A DNA stretch of 64,000 nucleotides from Opitutus sp. (GCA_024998815.1 JACEUQ010000002.1:572501-636500); one strand, 5' to 3'. Shown: positions 55,395 to 63,740, counted from the first letter of the stretch. The notes: generated by a model not told the origin, from the letters alone. Program-made: numbers and translations.

Positions 55395-56909
55395 ATGCGT
55401 AAACCCCTCCTCTGCCTGGCCCTGTTCAGCTTCGGCGCCGCCGCGCACGCCAACGTCGTGCTCGCGCCGCTGTTCACCGACAACGCCGTTTTTCAACGCG
55501 ACAAGCCGGTCCCCGTCTGGGGCACGGCCGACGCCGGTGAAAAGGTCACCGTCACCTTCGCCGGGCAATCGCTCGCCACCACCGCCGATGCCGCCGGCAA
55601 GTGGAGCGTTGCCCTCGCCGCGCTGCCCGCCAATGCCACGCCCGCCGACTTGGTGGTGAAGGGCAACAACACGGTTACCCGCACCAACGTCGTCGTCGGC
55701 GAGGTCTGGATCGCCTCCGGCCAATCCAACATGGAGTGGAAGTTGTCCAAAACCTACGACGCCGCCCTCGACATCGCCGGCTCGGCCTCCAACCCACTGA
55801 TTCGCCACATCAAAATCGCCAAAAAGGTCTCGGATGCGCCACTCACCACCGCGACCGGCACGTGGCAAGTCGCCAGCCCCTCCACCGCCGCCGAATTCAC
55901 CGCCGTCGGTTACTACTTTGCCCTCGATCTCTACCGGGTGCTCAACGTGCCCATCGGCATCATTAACAGCAGTTGGGGCGGCACACCCATCGAGTCGTGG
56001 ATGTCACCCGCTTCGCTTAAGTCAGATCCTGAATTCGCGATTGTGGGTGAGCGTTGGGCGAAAGTCCTCGCCGAATACCCGGCTAAAAAAGCCGCTCACG
56101 AAAGCGCCCTCGCCGTGTGGAACACGGAGGCGGCCACCGCCAAGGCAGCAGGCCAACCGTTCACTAAACCCGAACCCAAACTTACGTGGCCTAGCATCGC
56201 AGGGCCTGGCCACTTTTCCACCCCCTCCGGCCTTAACAACGGCATGATCGCCCCCCTCGCACCCTACGCCCTGCGCGGCACCATCTGGTATCAGGGTGAG
56301 GCCAACGTCGGTAAGGCCGCCGAATACCGCGCCCTGTTCTCTGCCATGATCAAAGGCTGGCGCACCCAGTTCGGCCAGGGCGACTTCCCCTTTTATTGGG
56401 TGCAATTGGCCAACTTCGCCAGCGCCACCGACACCACCTGGGCCTTCCTGCGCGAAGCCCAAACCCAGACCCTCGCTCTGCCCAACACCGGCCAGGCCGT
56501 CACTGTCGACATCGGCGACGTCAGCGACGGCCACCCGCGCAACAAAAAGGACGTCGGCCGCCGTCTCGCCCGCGTCGCTCTGGCCCGCACGTATGGCCAA
56601 AAGATCGTCGCAAGCGGCCCGGTGTTCGCCAAGGCCGAACGCGACGGTGCCGGCTTCCGCGTGAGCTTCACCGAGGTCAACGGCGGCCTGATTGCCCCGC
56701 TCAACACCCTGGTCGGCTTCGAACTCGCCGGTGAAGACAAGGTTTTCAAACCGGCCACCGCCAAGATCGAAAAAGACACCGTGCTCGTGACTAGCGCCAA
56801 GGTGCCCGCGCCGGTGGCGGTGCGCTACGCCTGGCGCAACGCCCCGCTCGCCGGGTTGTTCAACGTCGACGGCCTGCCCGCGGTGCCTTTCCGCAGCGAT
56901 ACCTGGTAA
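55395..56909 (+). CDS. Sialate O-acetylesterase-like SGNH hydrolase
   Basis: A 504-residue exported esterase. The signal peptide is MRKPLLCLALFSFGAAAHA. A beta-sandwich segment (residues about 25-110, with FTDNAVFQRDKPVPVWGTAD) precedes the catalytic domain: Ser in IASGQSNMEWKL, SSWGGTPIESW, IWYQGEANVGKA, and the Asp/His-type region DVSDGHPRNKKDVGRRLA. This order is characteristic of SASA (DUF303) sialate or acetylxylan esterases of polysaccharide-degrading bacteria; the true substrate could be acetylated xylan or pectin. The start at 55395 is set by the signal peptide. A terminator follows at 56979. Confidence 0.93.
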   Translation: MRKPLLCLALFSFGAAAHANVVLAPLFTDNAVFQRDKPVPVWGTADAGEKVTVTFAGQSLATTADAAGKWSVALAALPANATPADLVVKGNNTVTRTNVVVGEVWIASGQSNMEWKLSKTYDAALDIAGSASNPLIRHIKIAKKVSDAPLTTATGTWQVASPSTAAEFTAVGYYFALDLYRVLNVPIGIINSSWGGTPIESWMSPASLKSDPEFAIVGERWAKVLAEYPAKKAAHESALAVWNTEAATAKAAGQPFTKPEPKLTWPSIAGPGHFSTPSGLNNGMIAPLAPYALRGTIWYQGEANVGKAAEYRALFSAMIKGWRTQFGQGDFPFYWVQLANFASATDTTWAFLREAQTQTLALPNTGQAVTVDIGDVSDGHPRNKKDVGRRLARVALARTYGQKIVASGPVFAKAERDGAGFRVSFTEVNGGLIAPLNTLVGFELAGEDKVFKPATAKIEKDTVLVTSAKVPAPVAVRYAWRNAPLAGLFNVDGLPAVPFRSDTW

Positions 56910-56978
56910 AAACCAGCGCTGTACGCGGCCACAGCCCGTCCCCGCTCCTTCGAATCCTGTCCCGGCTCCCTTGTTTCC

Positions 56979-57010
56979 GGCGGCGCCCCATTGTGGGTGC
57001 CGCCTTTTTT
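56979..57010 (+). terminator. Rho-independent terminator of the esterase gene
   Basis: GGCGGCGCCC and GGGTGCCGCC pair with one G-U step around a 6-base loop, followed by six T residues. Confidence 0.88.
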
Positions 57011-57025
57011 ATGCCCCTCGCCCCC

Positions 57026-57080
57026 CCCCGCCCCAACCCAAAGTGTCACCTAATAGGTGACACTTTGGGTTGGGGCGGGG
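57026..57080. repeat. 55-bp perfect palindrome containing the CHLLGDT element
   Basis: The 23-bp palindrome (57042-57064, A-centred) is extended on both sides by CCCCGCCCCAACCCAA and its exact complement, making 27-bp perfect arms around one base. Intergenic, 166 bases before muiA. The remainder of this 337-bp gap holds the terminator and a C-rich stretch. Confidence 0.95.
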
Positions 57081-57246
57081 CCTTGGAGGGGAACCACCTT
57101 GAGCCCCTGCTCCGCCGCCCCCCGGCCCACCGCTCCTCCGGCCATCCCCGCCCTTCGCCACCGTCGTCCGCCCCTTCCGCCTTATTTTTTCCGCCCTTGG
57201 ATCGTTTCCCGATTCTTGCAGTCTCACACAGCTCACTCCCACCCCT

Positions 57247-58989
57247 ATGCACCTACTCCGCCTGCCCCTGGTCCTTGTCGCGTTGGTTTGCACCTCCGCG
57301 CTCGCCGCCCCGATTCCCGCCGAATCTACCCTCACCGCCGCCACCATTTACCCAGACCGCGCCGTGGTCACCCGCACCGCCTCGCTCATCGACGTGCCCG
57401 CCGGCACCACCGAAATCAGTTTTGGGCAACTGCCCGCCGCGCTCCTCGACGAATCGGTGCAGGTCTCCGCCAAGGGCACCACCGCCGCCGCCCTTTTGGA
57501 CATCACCACGCGCATCGCCTACGTCACCGCCGAGCCCGACGCCCGCGTTAAAACCCTCGAAGACCAACTGCTCGCCCTGCGCCGCGACGAACGCGCCCTC
57601 AACGACCAGGGCAGCGTGCTCGAATCCCAGCGCGCGTTGCTCACCAGCATTGAAAAAGTCTCCACCACACCCGTGACCTCGCGCCCCGGCGAAACGCCCC
57701 CGGCCCGCCCCGCGCTCGACGATTACGAGAAACTCCTCGGCTTCTCCGCCTCCCAGCGCGCGCGCTTCGACGCCGCCGCCCAAAAACTCGATCTCGACCG
57801 CACTGCTCTCGCCGAAAAAATCGCCGCCACCCAGGCGCAGCTCAACGAACTGCGCGGCAAACAACCCTCCCGCCGCGCCCAAAAAACCGTCACCGTGCGC
57901 CTCGCCACCGAGGCCGCCGGCAAACTCGACCTGACCCTCAGTTACGGCCTGCCCGGCGCCTCCTGGGCACCCGCCTACGACGCCCGCCTGCGCTCGGAAA
58001 AACGCCAGGTGCAACTCGACGCGTTTGGCCTGGTGCGCAACGGCACCGGCGAAGACTGGAAGGCCATCACCCTGACCCTGTCCACTGCGCGCCCCGGATT
58101 GGGTGGCGCCGCGCCCGAGATCGCCCCGTGGCTGGTCGATGTCGCCCGCGTGGTAAATTATTCCCGGGCCGAAGGCAGCTCGATGGCCTTCGACCACGGC
58201 CTCGGTAGCGCCAAGCGCAAGTCACTCGAATCATCCTTGGCCCCGACCGCCGCCTTGGCCGACAACTTTGCCGCCGCCCCTGAGCCGATCGCCGCCGTCA
58301 ACGCCAGCGCACAAATCGAGACCGCCGCCACCAGTGCCAGTTTCAAGATCGCCACGCCCGTCACCTTGGCCAGCGACAACACCCCGCAGCGCCTGCCACT
58401 CGGCGCTGTCACGCTGGCCGCCGAGCTCAGTTACCAAGCGACCCCCAAACTTCAGGAAACCGCGTACCTGGCCGCCGCTGTGGTTAACCGCAGTGAACTT
58501 CCCCTGCTCGCCGGTGCGCTCAACGTGTTCCTCGACGACACCTTTGTGGCGACCGCGCGTTTGGCCACCACCATGCCCGGCGAAAAGTTCACCCTCAACC
58601 TCGGGGCGGACGAGGGCATCGCGATCAAGCGCAAGATCGTTTCCCGCTTCACCGAAGACACCGGTTTCACCACCAAGAGCCGCCGCACCACCTACGACAT
58701 TCTGGTGACGCTCACCAACAACAAGCGCACCACCGAACGCGTCGTAATCCAGGATGTCGCGCCAGTTTCGCGCGATGAGAAGATTGTCGTCGAACTGATC
58801 GCGCCCGCCGCTCGCGAGCTGCTCAAGCCCGAAGACGCCGCTGCGCAACCGCCCAAAGCCGGCATCGCCCGTGACGCGACGGGGAAAATCACCTGGCGCC
58901 TCGACCTGAAGCCGGGCGAGAAGCGCGAGATCCCGCTGAAGTTCTCCATCGAGCATCCCGCCGACCTGCCCGTGACCGGCGTTGAGTAA
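57247..58989 (+). CDS. MuiA-family (DUF4139) exported protein
   Basis: A 580-residue protein with a signal peptide (MHLLRLPLVLVALVCTSALAA). The N-terminal DUF4140 part (ESTLTAATIYPDRAVVTRTA, EISFGQLPAALLDESVQV) is followed by a coiled coil (residues about 95-215) and the DUF4139 beta domain (YGLPGASWAPAYDARLRSEK, VRNGTGEDWKAITLTLSTARP, PGEKREIPLKFSIEHP). The family is named for the mucoidy inhibitor MuiA; biochemical function is unknown, with a periplasmic or cell-surface location likely. The middle has an Ala/Ser-rich insertion near residues 300-365. It is a single-gene unit. Confidence 0.9.
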   Translation: MHLLRLPLVLVALVCTSALAAPIPAESTLTAATIYPDRAVVTRTASLIDVPAGTTEISFGQLPAALLDESVQVSAKGTTAAALLDITTRIAYVTAEPDARVKTLEDQLLALRRDERALNDQGSVLESQRALLTSIEKVSTTPVTSRPGETPPARPALDDYEKLLGFSASQRARFDAAAQKLDLDRTALAEKIAATQAQLNELRGKQPSRRAQKTVTVRLATEAAGKLDLTLSYGLPGASWAPAYDARLRSEKRQVQLDAFGLVRNGTGEDWKAITLTLSTARPGLGGAAPEIAPWLVDVARVVNYSRAEGSSMAFDHGLGSAKRKSLESSLAPTAALADNFAAAPEPIAAVNASAQIETAATSASFKIATPVTLASDNTPQRLPLGAVTLAAELSYQATPKLQETAYLAAAVVNRSELPLLAGALNVFLDDTFVATARLATTMPGEKFTLNLGADEGIAIKRKIVSRFTEDTGFTTKSRRTTYDILVTLTNNKRTTERVVIQDVAPVSRDEKIVVELIAPAARELLKPEDAAAQPPKAGIARDATGKITWRLDLKPGEKREIPLKFSIEHPADLPVTGVE

Positions 58990-59026
58990 GCCCCTTTCGC
59001 CCTCAAACGCAGCCCAACGCACCGTT

Positions 59027-59114
59027 TTAACCGCTAATGGCCGCCAACGGACGCTAATAAAACAAAGATTCAGCGCCCGCGAATTAGCGTATCTTAGCGT
59101 TTATTAGCGGTTAA
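59027..59114. repeat. TTAACCGCTAAT inverted repeat
   Basis: TTAACCGCTAATGGCCGCCA at the left and TTAGCGTTTATTAGCGGTTAA at about 59094-59114 bound an 88-bp element with further internal AGCGT/ACGCT pairs. It lies between muiA and the peroxiredoxin gene. Confidence 0.93.
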
Positions 59115-59199
59115 TTATTCAGTCGCCTGGTCTTCGGCCCACTTCACGCGGCGGCTTGCGAAGCGCGCCATCCCGACCATCCTCCCTCGTTTCTCGCCC

Positions 59200-59712
59200 A
59201 TGAAAACCCTCCGCACCCTGCTCACCCTCACCGCATTCCTCGCCATGTTTTCCATTTCCCAAGCTGCCGATCGGCCCAAGGTCGGCGATCCTGCACCCGT
59301 CGCCACCGCCACCACCGAACAGGGCGTCGAACTGAACCTCGCCGACGTCTACACCTCCAGCCCGTACACGCTGGTGTTTTTCTACCCTAAAGCCTTCACC
59401 CCCGGCTGCACCGCCCAAAGCTGCTCACTGCGCGACGGCTACGAGGCGCTCACCAAACTCGGGGTGACCATCATCGGCGTCAGCACCGACACGGTGGAAA
59501 AACAGAAGAGTTTTAAGGAGGAATACAAACTGCCTTACACCCTCCTCGCCGACATCAACAAAGTGATACTTAAAGCGTTTGGCCAAAACGCGTTAATGTT
59601 CGCAAGCCGCCAAGCCTTCCTGATCCACGACGGCAAGGTGGTGTACGCCGACACCAAGGGTTCAACCAAGCAGCAAGCCGCCGATATCATAAAGTTCATC
59701 GAAGCGAAGTAA
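59200..59712 (+). CDS. Exported BCP-type peroxiredoxin
   Basis: A 170-residue thioredoxin-fold peroxidase with a signal peptide (MKTLRTLLTLTAFLAMFSIS, cleavage after QAA). The active-site segment FYPKAFTPGCTAQSCSLRD has the peroxidatic Cys in PGCT and a second Cys five residues on, the atypical 2-Cys pattern of bacterioferritin comigratory protein. GVTIIGVSTDTVEKQKSF and a C-terminal strand with AFLIHDGKVVYAD complete the fold. The usual peroxidatic threonine is present. It would reduce hydroperoxides in the periplasm with an unknown electron donor. Confidence 0.92.
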   Translation: MKTLRTLLTLTAFLAMFSISQAADRPKVGDPAPVATATTEQGVELNLADVYTSSPYTLVFFYPKAFTPGCTAQSCSLRDGYEALTKLGVTIIGVSTDTVEKQKSFKEEYKLPYTLLADINKVILKAFGQNALMFASRQAFLIHDGKVVYADTKGSTKQQAADIIKFIEAK

Positions 59713-59746
59713 GCCTAATCAGCTTTAGAGTTGAGGGTTACGGCAT

Positions 59747-60135
59747 CCTTGAGCTCACGCTCAAGGCCACATTCAAGAGCCACTCAAGGCCAAGCTCACG
59801 ACCACGCTCGTTTTGAACACACGCCTTGTGGCCTTGAGCTAACGCGCAAGTTGCCCTCCGTGGCCTTGAACGTGAGCTCAAGGTGTTTGCGCAAGAGAGC
59901 CACTCAAGGCCAAGCTCACGACCACGCTCGTTTTGAACACACGCCTTGTGGCCTTGAGCTAACGCGCAAGTTGCCCTCCGTGGCCTTGAGCGTGAGCTCA
60001 AGGTGTTTGCGCAAGAGAGCCACTCAAGGCCAAGCTCACGACCACGCTCGTTTTGAACACACGCCTTGTGGCCTTGAGCTAACGCGCAAGTTGCCCTCCG
60101 TGGCCTTGAGCGTGAGCTCAAGGTGTTTGCGCAAG
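59747..60135. repeat. Tandem array, three 120-bp units of the GAGC hairpin family
   Basis: A first CCTTGAGCTCACGCTCAAGG hairpin (59747-59766) is followed by units at 59776, 59896 and 60016, each 120 bp. They are identical except for the start of unit 1 and one A/G difference (TTGAACGTG versus TTGAGCGTG). Each ends in TGGCCTTGAGCGTGAGCTCA. The interior differs from the 93-bp array: here CCACTCAAGGCCAAGCTCAC and TTGTGGCCTTGAGCTAACGC recur. It lies between a peroxiredoxin gene and a convergent kinase-like gene, and fills this 436-bp gap. Confidence 0.95.
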
Positions 60136-60148
60136 GTATCCGCGCTCC

Positions 60149-61084
60149 CTACAACTCGTCGTCGTGGACGGGGCGCAACAACGCGGCAGTCGGGTCAAGC
60201 CGAGCCCGCGCCAGCCAGTCAACCAGCAGCGGTTCCTTGGCTACCAAGTCGGCTGGCAGCGGGGCCGCAAGCAGATCGATCGCGCGCAACACCCCGTCGG
60301 CGGCGCGAACCAAGTTCTTCGAATGCAAGTCCGCTATCAGCCAGGGCTTTCCATCCAAAAAATAAAGCCGGGGGTGATCGCGGTAGGCGCGCAAAAATCG
60401 CGACGGAATCGGGATGAGCGGCGCGGGTTGGACCTGCGAGGTGTCGGCGCCTTCGGCGAGGAGCTTGCCCAGGGTTTGTTTGGTCACCAGCACGCCCTCG
60501 TTTTTGGTCACGCCGAGCACTTCAGTGGGCATGCCGTCGAGGTGCACGATGAGGTTAAACTTCTCCAGCATAGCCCGATAACTACCGTCGGAGGCATCGG
60601 CGATCAGGGCAACATCGTCGCTGCGGCGAAACGCGAAGGTGCCGCCGATGCGCCCGTTGGTGCGCGGCATGAAAAACTTGTAGATCGAGTGGTCCTTGGC
60701 CTCGAAGGCCGTCGCCTCAACCCCGCTGCTGATCGGCCGCAGGCTAGGTCCACATTCGGCCAACAGGTCCTCGACGCCGGAGGGAAACCCAAAATCTTCC
60801 AACGAGATGAGCGGCAGCAAGGTGCGGAACCCTTGGGCCGCCTCGTACAATTCGTGCCAAAGCGGGCCGGCTAAGGCCAGCAGGGCTATTTCGTCGGATT
60901 CCCAGAGGATGAGGTCATCGTCCGGATCCGTTCCGATGCCGACGCGCGCCGCTGCCGCGCTGAGACGAGCGAGCGCTTCCAGTCGCAGCCGGTGATCGTG
61001 TTGAAGCGCGCGTCGCTTTTCGGCTGTCGGGAGCCGGCCGCCATGGATGCAGGTGGGTTTTCCAGTGAAGGGATCAAGGTGCAT
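60149..61084 (-). CDS. Uncharacterised protein, possibly kinase-like fold
   Basis: A 311-residue protein. The N terminus reads MHLDPFTGKPTCIHGGRLPT. The centre has GVEATAFEAKDHSIYKFF, which could be a glycine-rich loop with Lys on the next strand, and FNLIVHLDGMPTEVLGVTKNEG, which resembles a hinge. Further on, LIADLHSKNLVRAADGVLRAIDLL has the D-h-x-x-x-N...h-D order of a kinase catalytic loop and metal site. The combination suggests a divergent protein- or small-molecule-kinase fold, but no family name can be assigned. Its 3' end lies only 14 bases from the 120-bp array. Confidence 0.6.
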   Translation of the reverse strand: MHLDPFTGKPTCIHGGRLPTAEKRRALQHDHRLRLEALARLSAAAARVGIGTDPDDDLILWESDEIALLALAGPLWHELYEAAQGFRTLLPLISLEDFGFPSGVEDLLAECGPSLRPISSGVEATAFEAKDHSIYKFFMPRTNGRIGGTFAFRRSDDVALIADASDGSYRAMLEKFNLIVHLDGMPTEVLGVTKNEGVLVTKQTLGKLLAEGADTSQVQPAPLIPIPSRFLRAYRDHPRLYFLDGKPWLIADLHSKNLVRAADGVLRAIDLLAAPLPADLVAKEPLLVDWLARARLDPTAALLRPVHDDEL

Positions 61085-61300
61085 GCGTCGCTCATGGCGG
61101 TGTGAAAATCGGCCGCGTTGGGCACAAAAGCAACCGGAAGTTCCCGTCTGTTGCCAACACGTTATTCACACGATGGGTAACGTTAAATTTAGCGGATTTA
61201 CCCAAGTCGGTCTTTCGGGTTTAAACGATGCTCGGGTTGCTTACCTTTGCAGCTAAACGGCCGAGTATTCGTCCGCCACCCATTATTGCTGCCGAAGGAG

Positions 61301-61459
61301 TTACCTTCGTTTTCCGAGAATGAACGAGGCGATGAACAAGATCAGAAAGACCAGAAAAAGGATTTTGGCGATGGTCGCCGCGGTGCCGGCGATCACCCCA
61401 AATCCGAGCACTGCTGCGATCAGGGCGATGATGAGAAACAAGAAGGCGTAATTAAGCAT
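61301..61459 (-). CDS. DUF1328 small membrane protein
   Basis: A 52-residue protein of two membrane spans: [40 protein letters not shown] and a basic tail FILGKRR. It matches the DUF1328 (YtjA) family exactly in length and in the GFGVIAGTA...AKILF pattern. Function unknown; it often sits with stress-related envelope genes, as here beside DUF3185 and BON genes on the same strand. The start is ATG at 61459, preceded by CGCCCCC and no Shine-Dalgarno sequence. Confidence 0.9.
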   Translation of the reverse strand: MLNYAFLFLIIALIAAVLGFGVIAGTAATIAKILFLVFLILFIASFILGKRR

Positions 61460-61477
61460 GGGGGCGATTAGTTTGAA

Positions 61478-61681
61478 TTAGTCCCGAGGAAACCGCAGCA
61501 CCCCGACTAACCCGACCACTGCAAGCGCGGCGCCCCCGATGAGCAGCCAGATTGATTTATCCGTTGGGGTGCCGGTAAATAGTCGGGAAAAACCCGAACC
61601 GATCGAGTCGGAGGCTTGGAAGCCGAAGACGACCATAATGATGCCTCCGACGAGCAGGCTGATGGAGATGATTTTGTTCAT
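61478..61681 (-). CDS. DUF3185 small membrane protein
   Basis: A 67-residue protein with two hydrophobic segments around a short loop: MNKIISISLLVGGIIMVVFG, FQASDSIGSGFSRLFTGTPT and DKSIWLLIGGAALAVVGLVG. The DS.GS..SR.FTG.PTDK...LL.GG pattern is that of DUF3185. Function unknown. It ends 18 bases before the DUF1328 start, so the two form a pair; the upstream region holds an 11-bp inverted repeat. Confidence 0.9.
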   Translation of the reverse strand: MNKIISISLLVGGIIMVVFGFQASDSIGSGFSRLFTGTPTDKSIWLLIGGAALAVVGLVGVLRFPRD

Positions 61682-61701
61682 GGTGGGGCACTTTCGGCGA
61701 A

Positions 61702-61741
61702 GACAGGGCCGCAGCGGGCTAACGCTCGAAGCGGCCCTGTC
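61702..61741. promoter_or_regulatory. Perfect inverted repeat upstream of DUF3185
   Basis: GACAGGGCCGC and GCGGCCCTGTC separated by 18 bases, 20 bases upstream of the DUF3185 start. It may be an operator, an RNA hairpin in the leader, or part of a terminator for the BON gene; no T run is present. Confidence 0.45.
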
Positions 61742-61786
61742 CTCAGCGGGGAGCGGAGGTGGGGTTACTCCAGCAGCAGAATACGT

Positions 61787-61880
61787 TTAGACTCAAATCC
61801 CACGGGCGAGACGCCCGTGCCACGTCGAGCAGTTCCGAGCGTGGCCTGGGCGTCTCGCCCATGTCGGGGATAAGTCTAAA
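61787..61880. repeat. ACGGGCGAGACGCCCGTGCC inverted repeat
   Basis: TTTAGACTCAAATCCCACGG at the left is answered by a right arm ending GGGATAAGTCTAAA. The inner hairpin is GGGCGAGACGCCC on one side and GGGCGTCTCGCCC on the other. A 94-bp element just past the 3' end of the BON gene. Confidence 0.92.
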
Positions 61881-61898
61881 CTGATTCCGTCGTTGGCA

Positions 61899-62639
61899 TT
61901 ACTCCTTTACGGTCATGTTGTTGGTAACCTCTTTCACGCCTCGGACGTCTTGCGCGAGTTTGGAGACCAGGGATTTTTCGGCATCGGTGGCGGCCTCGCC
62001 GGTGATTACCACAACACCATCGGTTGTGCTCACTTTGGTTTTGAGCGCGCTGGTCGATTTGTGGCTGATGAGCGCGTACTTCACTTGGCTGGTGATGGAC
62101 GCGTCGTCGATTTTCTCGCCGAGGGTCAGATCGCTGGCGGGCTTCGGTTTGATAACGAGGTTGTTTTTAACCGATTTCACCCAGTCGATTTCCTTGGCGT
62201 AAGCCTCAGTGAGTTCCTTTTGCGCGGCGTTATCTGCTGTGCCCGTCAAGGTGACGATGCCGTCATTCACCGCGACCTTGGTGGTGGCGGCGCTGACGTT
62301 GGCCTTCATCAGCAACCGGCCGCGAATCTTGAAGGCGATCCAAGCGTCGGAATGTTCAGGATAGGGGGCCTTGACGACGATTTCGTTTTTAACGCCGGTC
62401 ACGCCGGGGATTTTCTCGACCGTGTCGGAGGCAAGCGCCTTGTCGTCTTTATCTTGAACGGTGCCGGTGAGGGTGACCACGCCATCCTTGGCCTTCACCT
62501 TCACTTTATCTTCGAGGACCGTGCGGTAGTTGTACGACTCCTTGGCCGTGTCTTCGATCTTCCGATCCGTTTCGGAGGATGCGAAAGCCAGAAGGGGGCT
62601 GAGCGCGAATAATGAGAGGGCGAGTATGTTTTTTTTCAT
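61899..62639 (-). CDS. Periplasmic protein with three BON domains (OsmY-like)
   Basis: A 246-residue protein with a signal peptide (MKKNILALSLFALSPLLAFA) and three BON domains. Domain 1 has VKVKAKDGVVTLTGTVQD and IPGVTGVKNEIVVK. Domain 2 has ATTKVAVNDGIVTLTGTADN and IDWVKSVKNNLVIK. Domain 3 has LKTKVSTTDGVVVITGEAAT and VRGVKEVTNNMTVK. BON domains bind phospholipid and support the envelope under osmotic or other stress, as in OsmY, which has two. With the DUF3185 and DUF1328 genes downstream it makes a small stress-type cluster on one strand. Confidence 0.93.
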   Translation of the reverse strand: MKKNILALSLFALSPLLAFASSETDRKIEDTAKESYNYRTVLEDKVKVKAKDGVVTLTGTVQDKDDKALASDTVEKIPGVTGVKNEIVVKAPYPEHSDAWIAFKIRGRLLMKANVSAATTKVAVNDGIVTLTGTADNAAQKELTEAYAKEIDWVKSVKNNLVIKPKPASDLTLGEKIDDASITSQVKYALISHKSTSALKTKVSTTDGVVVITGEAATDAEKSLVSKLAQDVRGVKEVTNNMTVKE

Positions 62640-62799
62640 TGGGTTACTCGCCCACTTTACGCGGATGGCGTGCGTCTGGGCATGGGATAGCCGCCCGCTT
62701 AAGAGCGCCCCCTGGGCCTCGTTTATTGCAGTAGCTTGACCCTATACGGGTTGTTCCGCGTGTGGGTGGACCGCCACCGTCCGACGCCGGAACTCAGGC

Positions 62800-63546
62800 T
62801 TAAAGCCCCAGCAGCGAGCCGTTGCGTTTGAGCCAGTACTCGGCCTCGCGCCAGCCCGGGCAGACCTCTTCAACGCGGGCCCAGAACCGGTCGGAGTGGT
62901 TCATCTCCTTCAGGTGCATCAGCTCATGGTAAATGATGTAATCACGCACCAGATCAGGTGTCTGGATCAGGCGCCAGTTCAGCGAGATGCCGCCGTCGCT
63001 GGTGCAGGAGCCCCAGCGGGTGCGCTGGTTACGCACCGACACGGCGCTCACCGCCATACCGGTCACGGCGGCCAACTCCCAGGTGCGCCCGGATAATTCG
63101 GCCTTGGCCATGCGCAAGAAGTGGGCTTCCAAGGTCGGCCGCAGGTCGCCTTCGAGCTTGAGGACGCGGAACACGTCGGCGGCCAGGCAGACCTGGGGGC
63201 GTTCACCGTCGACGGCTTTGCGCACCTCGGTGAGTTCGCCGCGCCAGAGCACATGGGTGCCGAGCGTCCAGACGGTGGCACCGCGCGGTTTGCTTTTTTG
63301 GCGTTCACGGGCGCGCTCGAGCCAATCGCTCTGCTGCTCGACGAAGGCGCGGGCCTCACGCTCGTTGCCGCGTAGGGGAATAATGGCGACGGCGGTGCCG
63401 TCCTTTTTGAGGGTGAGCCGGTAGCGGGTGGCCTTGGCGCTGCGCTCGAAGATCAGGTCGGGGCGCGCGGGTGCCGCCTCGACGCCTGCGGTCGCGGGTG
63501 TGTCGGCGAAAAAATCAAACAGGCTGGATGGCTCGGATGCGCTCAC
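62800..63546 (-). CDS. YgjP-like (DUF45) M48 metallopeptidase
   Basis: A 248-residue protein with the YgjP/SprT-like zinc-peptidase signature: the HELMH motif in IIYHELMHLKEMNHSDRFW, where the third ligand follows in the HSDRFW region, and the preceding RNQRTRWGSCTSDGGISLNWRL, diagnostic of the DUF45 family. The N terminus has a Phe-rich SSLFDFFAD tail and a beta-rich segment (RYRLTLKKDGTAVAIIPLRG). It is cytoplasmic, probably acting on unknown protein substrates; such genes are widespread single units. Confidence 0.92.
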   Translation of the reverse strand: MSASEPSSLFDFFADTPATAGVEAAPARPDLIFERSAKATRYRLTLKKDGTAVAIIPLRGNEREARAFVEQQSDWLERARERQKSKPRGATVWTLGTHVLWRGELTEVRKAVDGERPQVCLAADVFRVLKLEGDLRPTLEAHFLRMAKAELSGRTWELAAVTGMAVSAVSVRNQRTRWGSCTSDGGISLNWRLIQTPDLVRDYIIYHELMHLKEMNHSDRFWARVEEVCPGWREAEYWLKRNGSLLGL

Positions 63547-63662
63547 GGGTTAGCGGCGAGTAAACGCATCGCGATGCGCGGCGCCAGAGCGATGTTTGCG
63601 GTGCCGGGCGGGAGTACCCTGTTAGGCAGTAACATTGAACTTGCCGGATAAAACCAAGGCCG

Positions 63663-63740
63663 TTTAGCCGCAAAAGAACGCAAGGAGCACAAAGAACAAA
63701 CCCTGTATTTCTATGCGCTCTTTGCGTTCTTTCGCGGCTA
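63663..63740. repeat. TTTAGCCGCGAAAGAACGCA inverted repeat, copy 3
   Basis: TTTAGCCGCAAAAGAACGCA at the left and TTGCGTTCTTTCGCGGCTA at the right, with the interior TATTTCTATGCGCTC as in copy 2 at 52166. Confidence 0.93.

Noticed and set aside
59731-60417. 228-codon frame across the 120-bp array
   Set aside because: Produced by the multiple-of-three period, and it runs antisense into the kinase-like gene.
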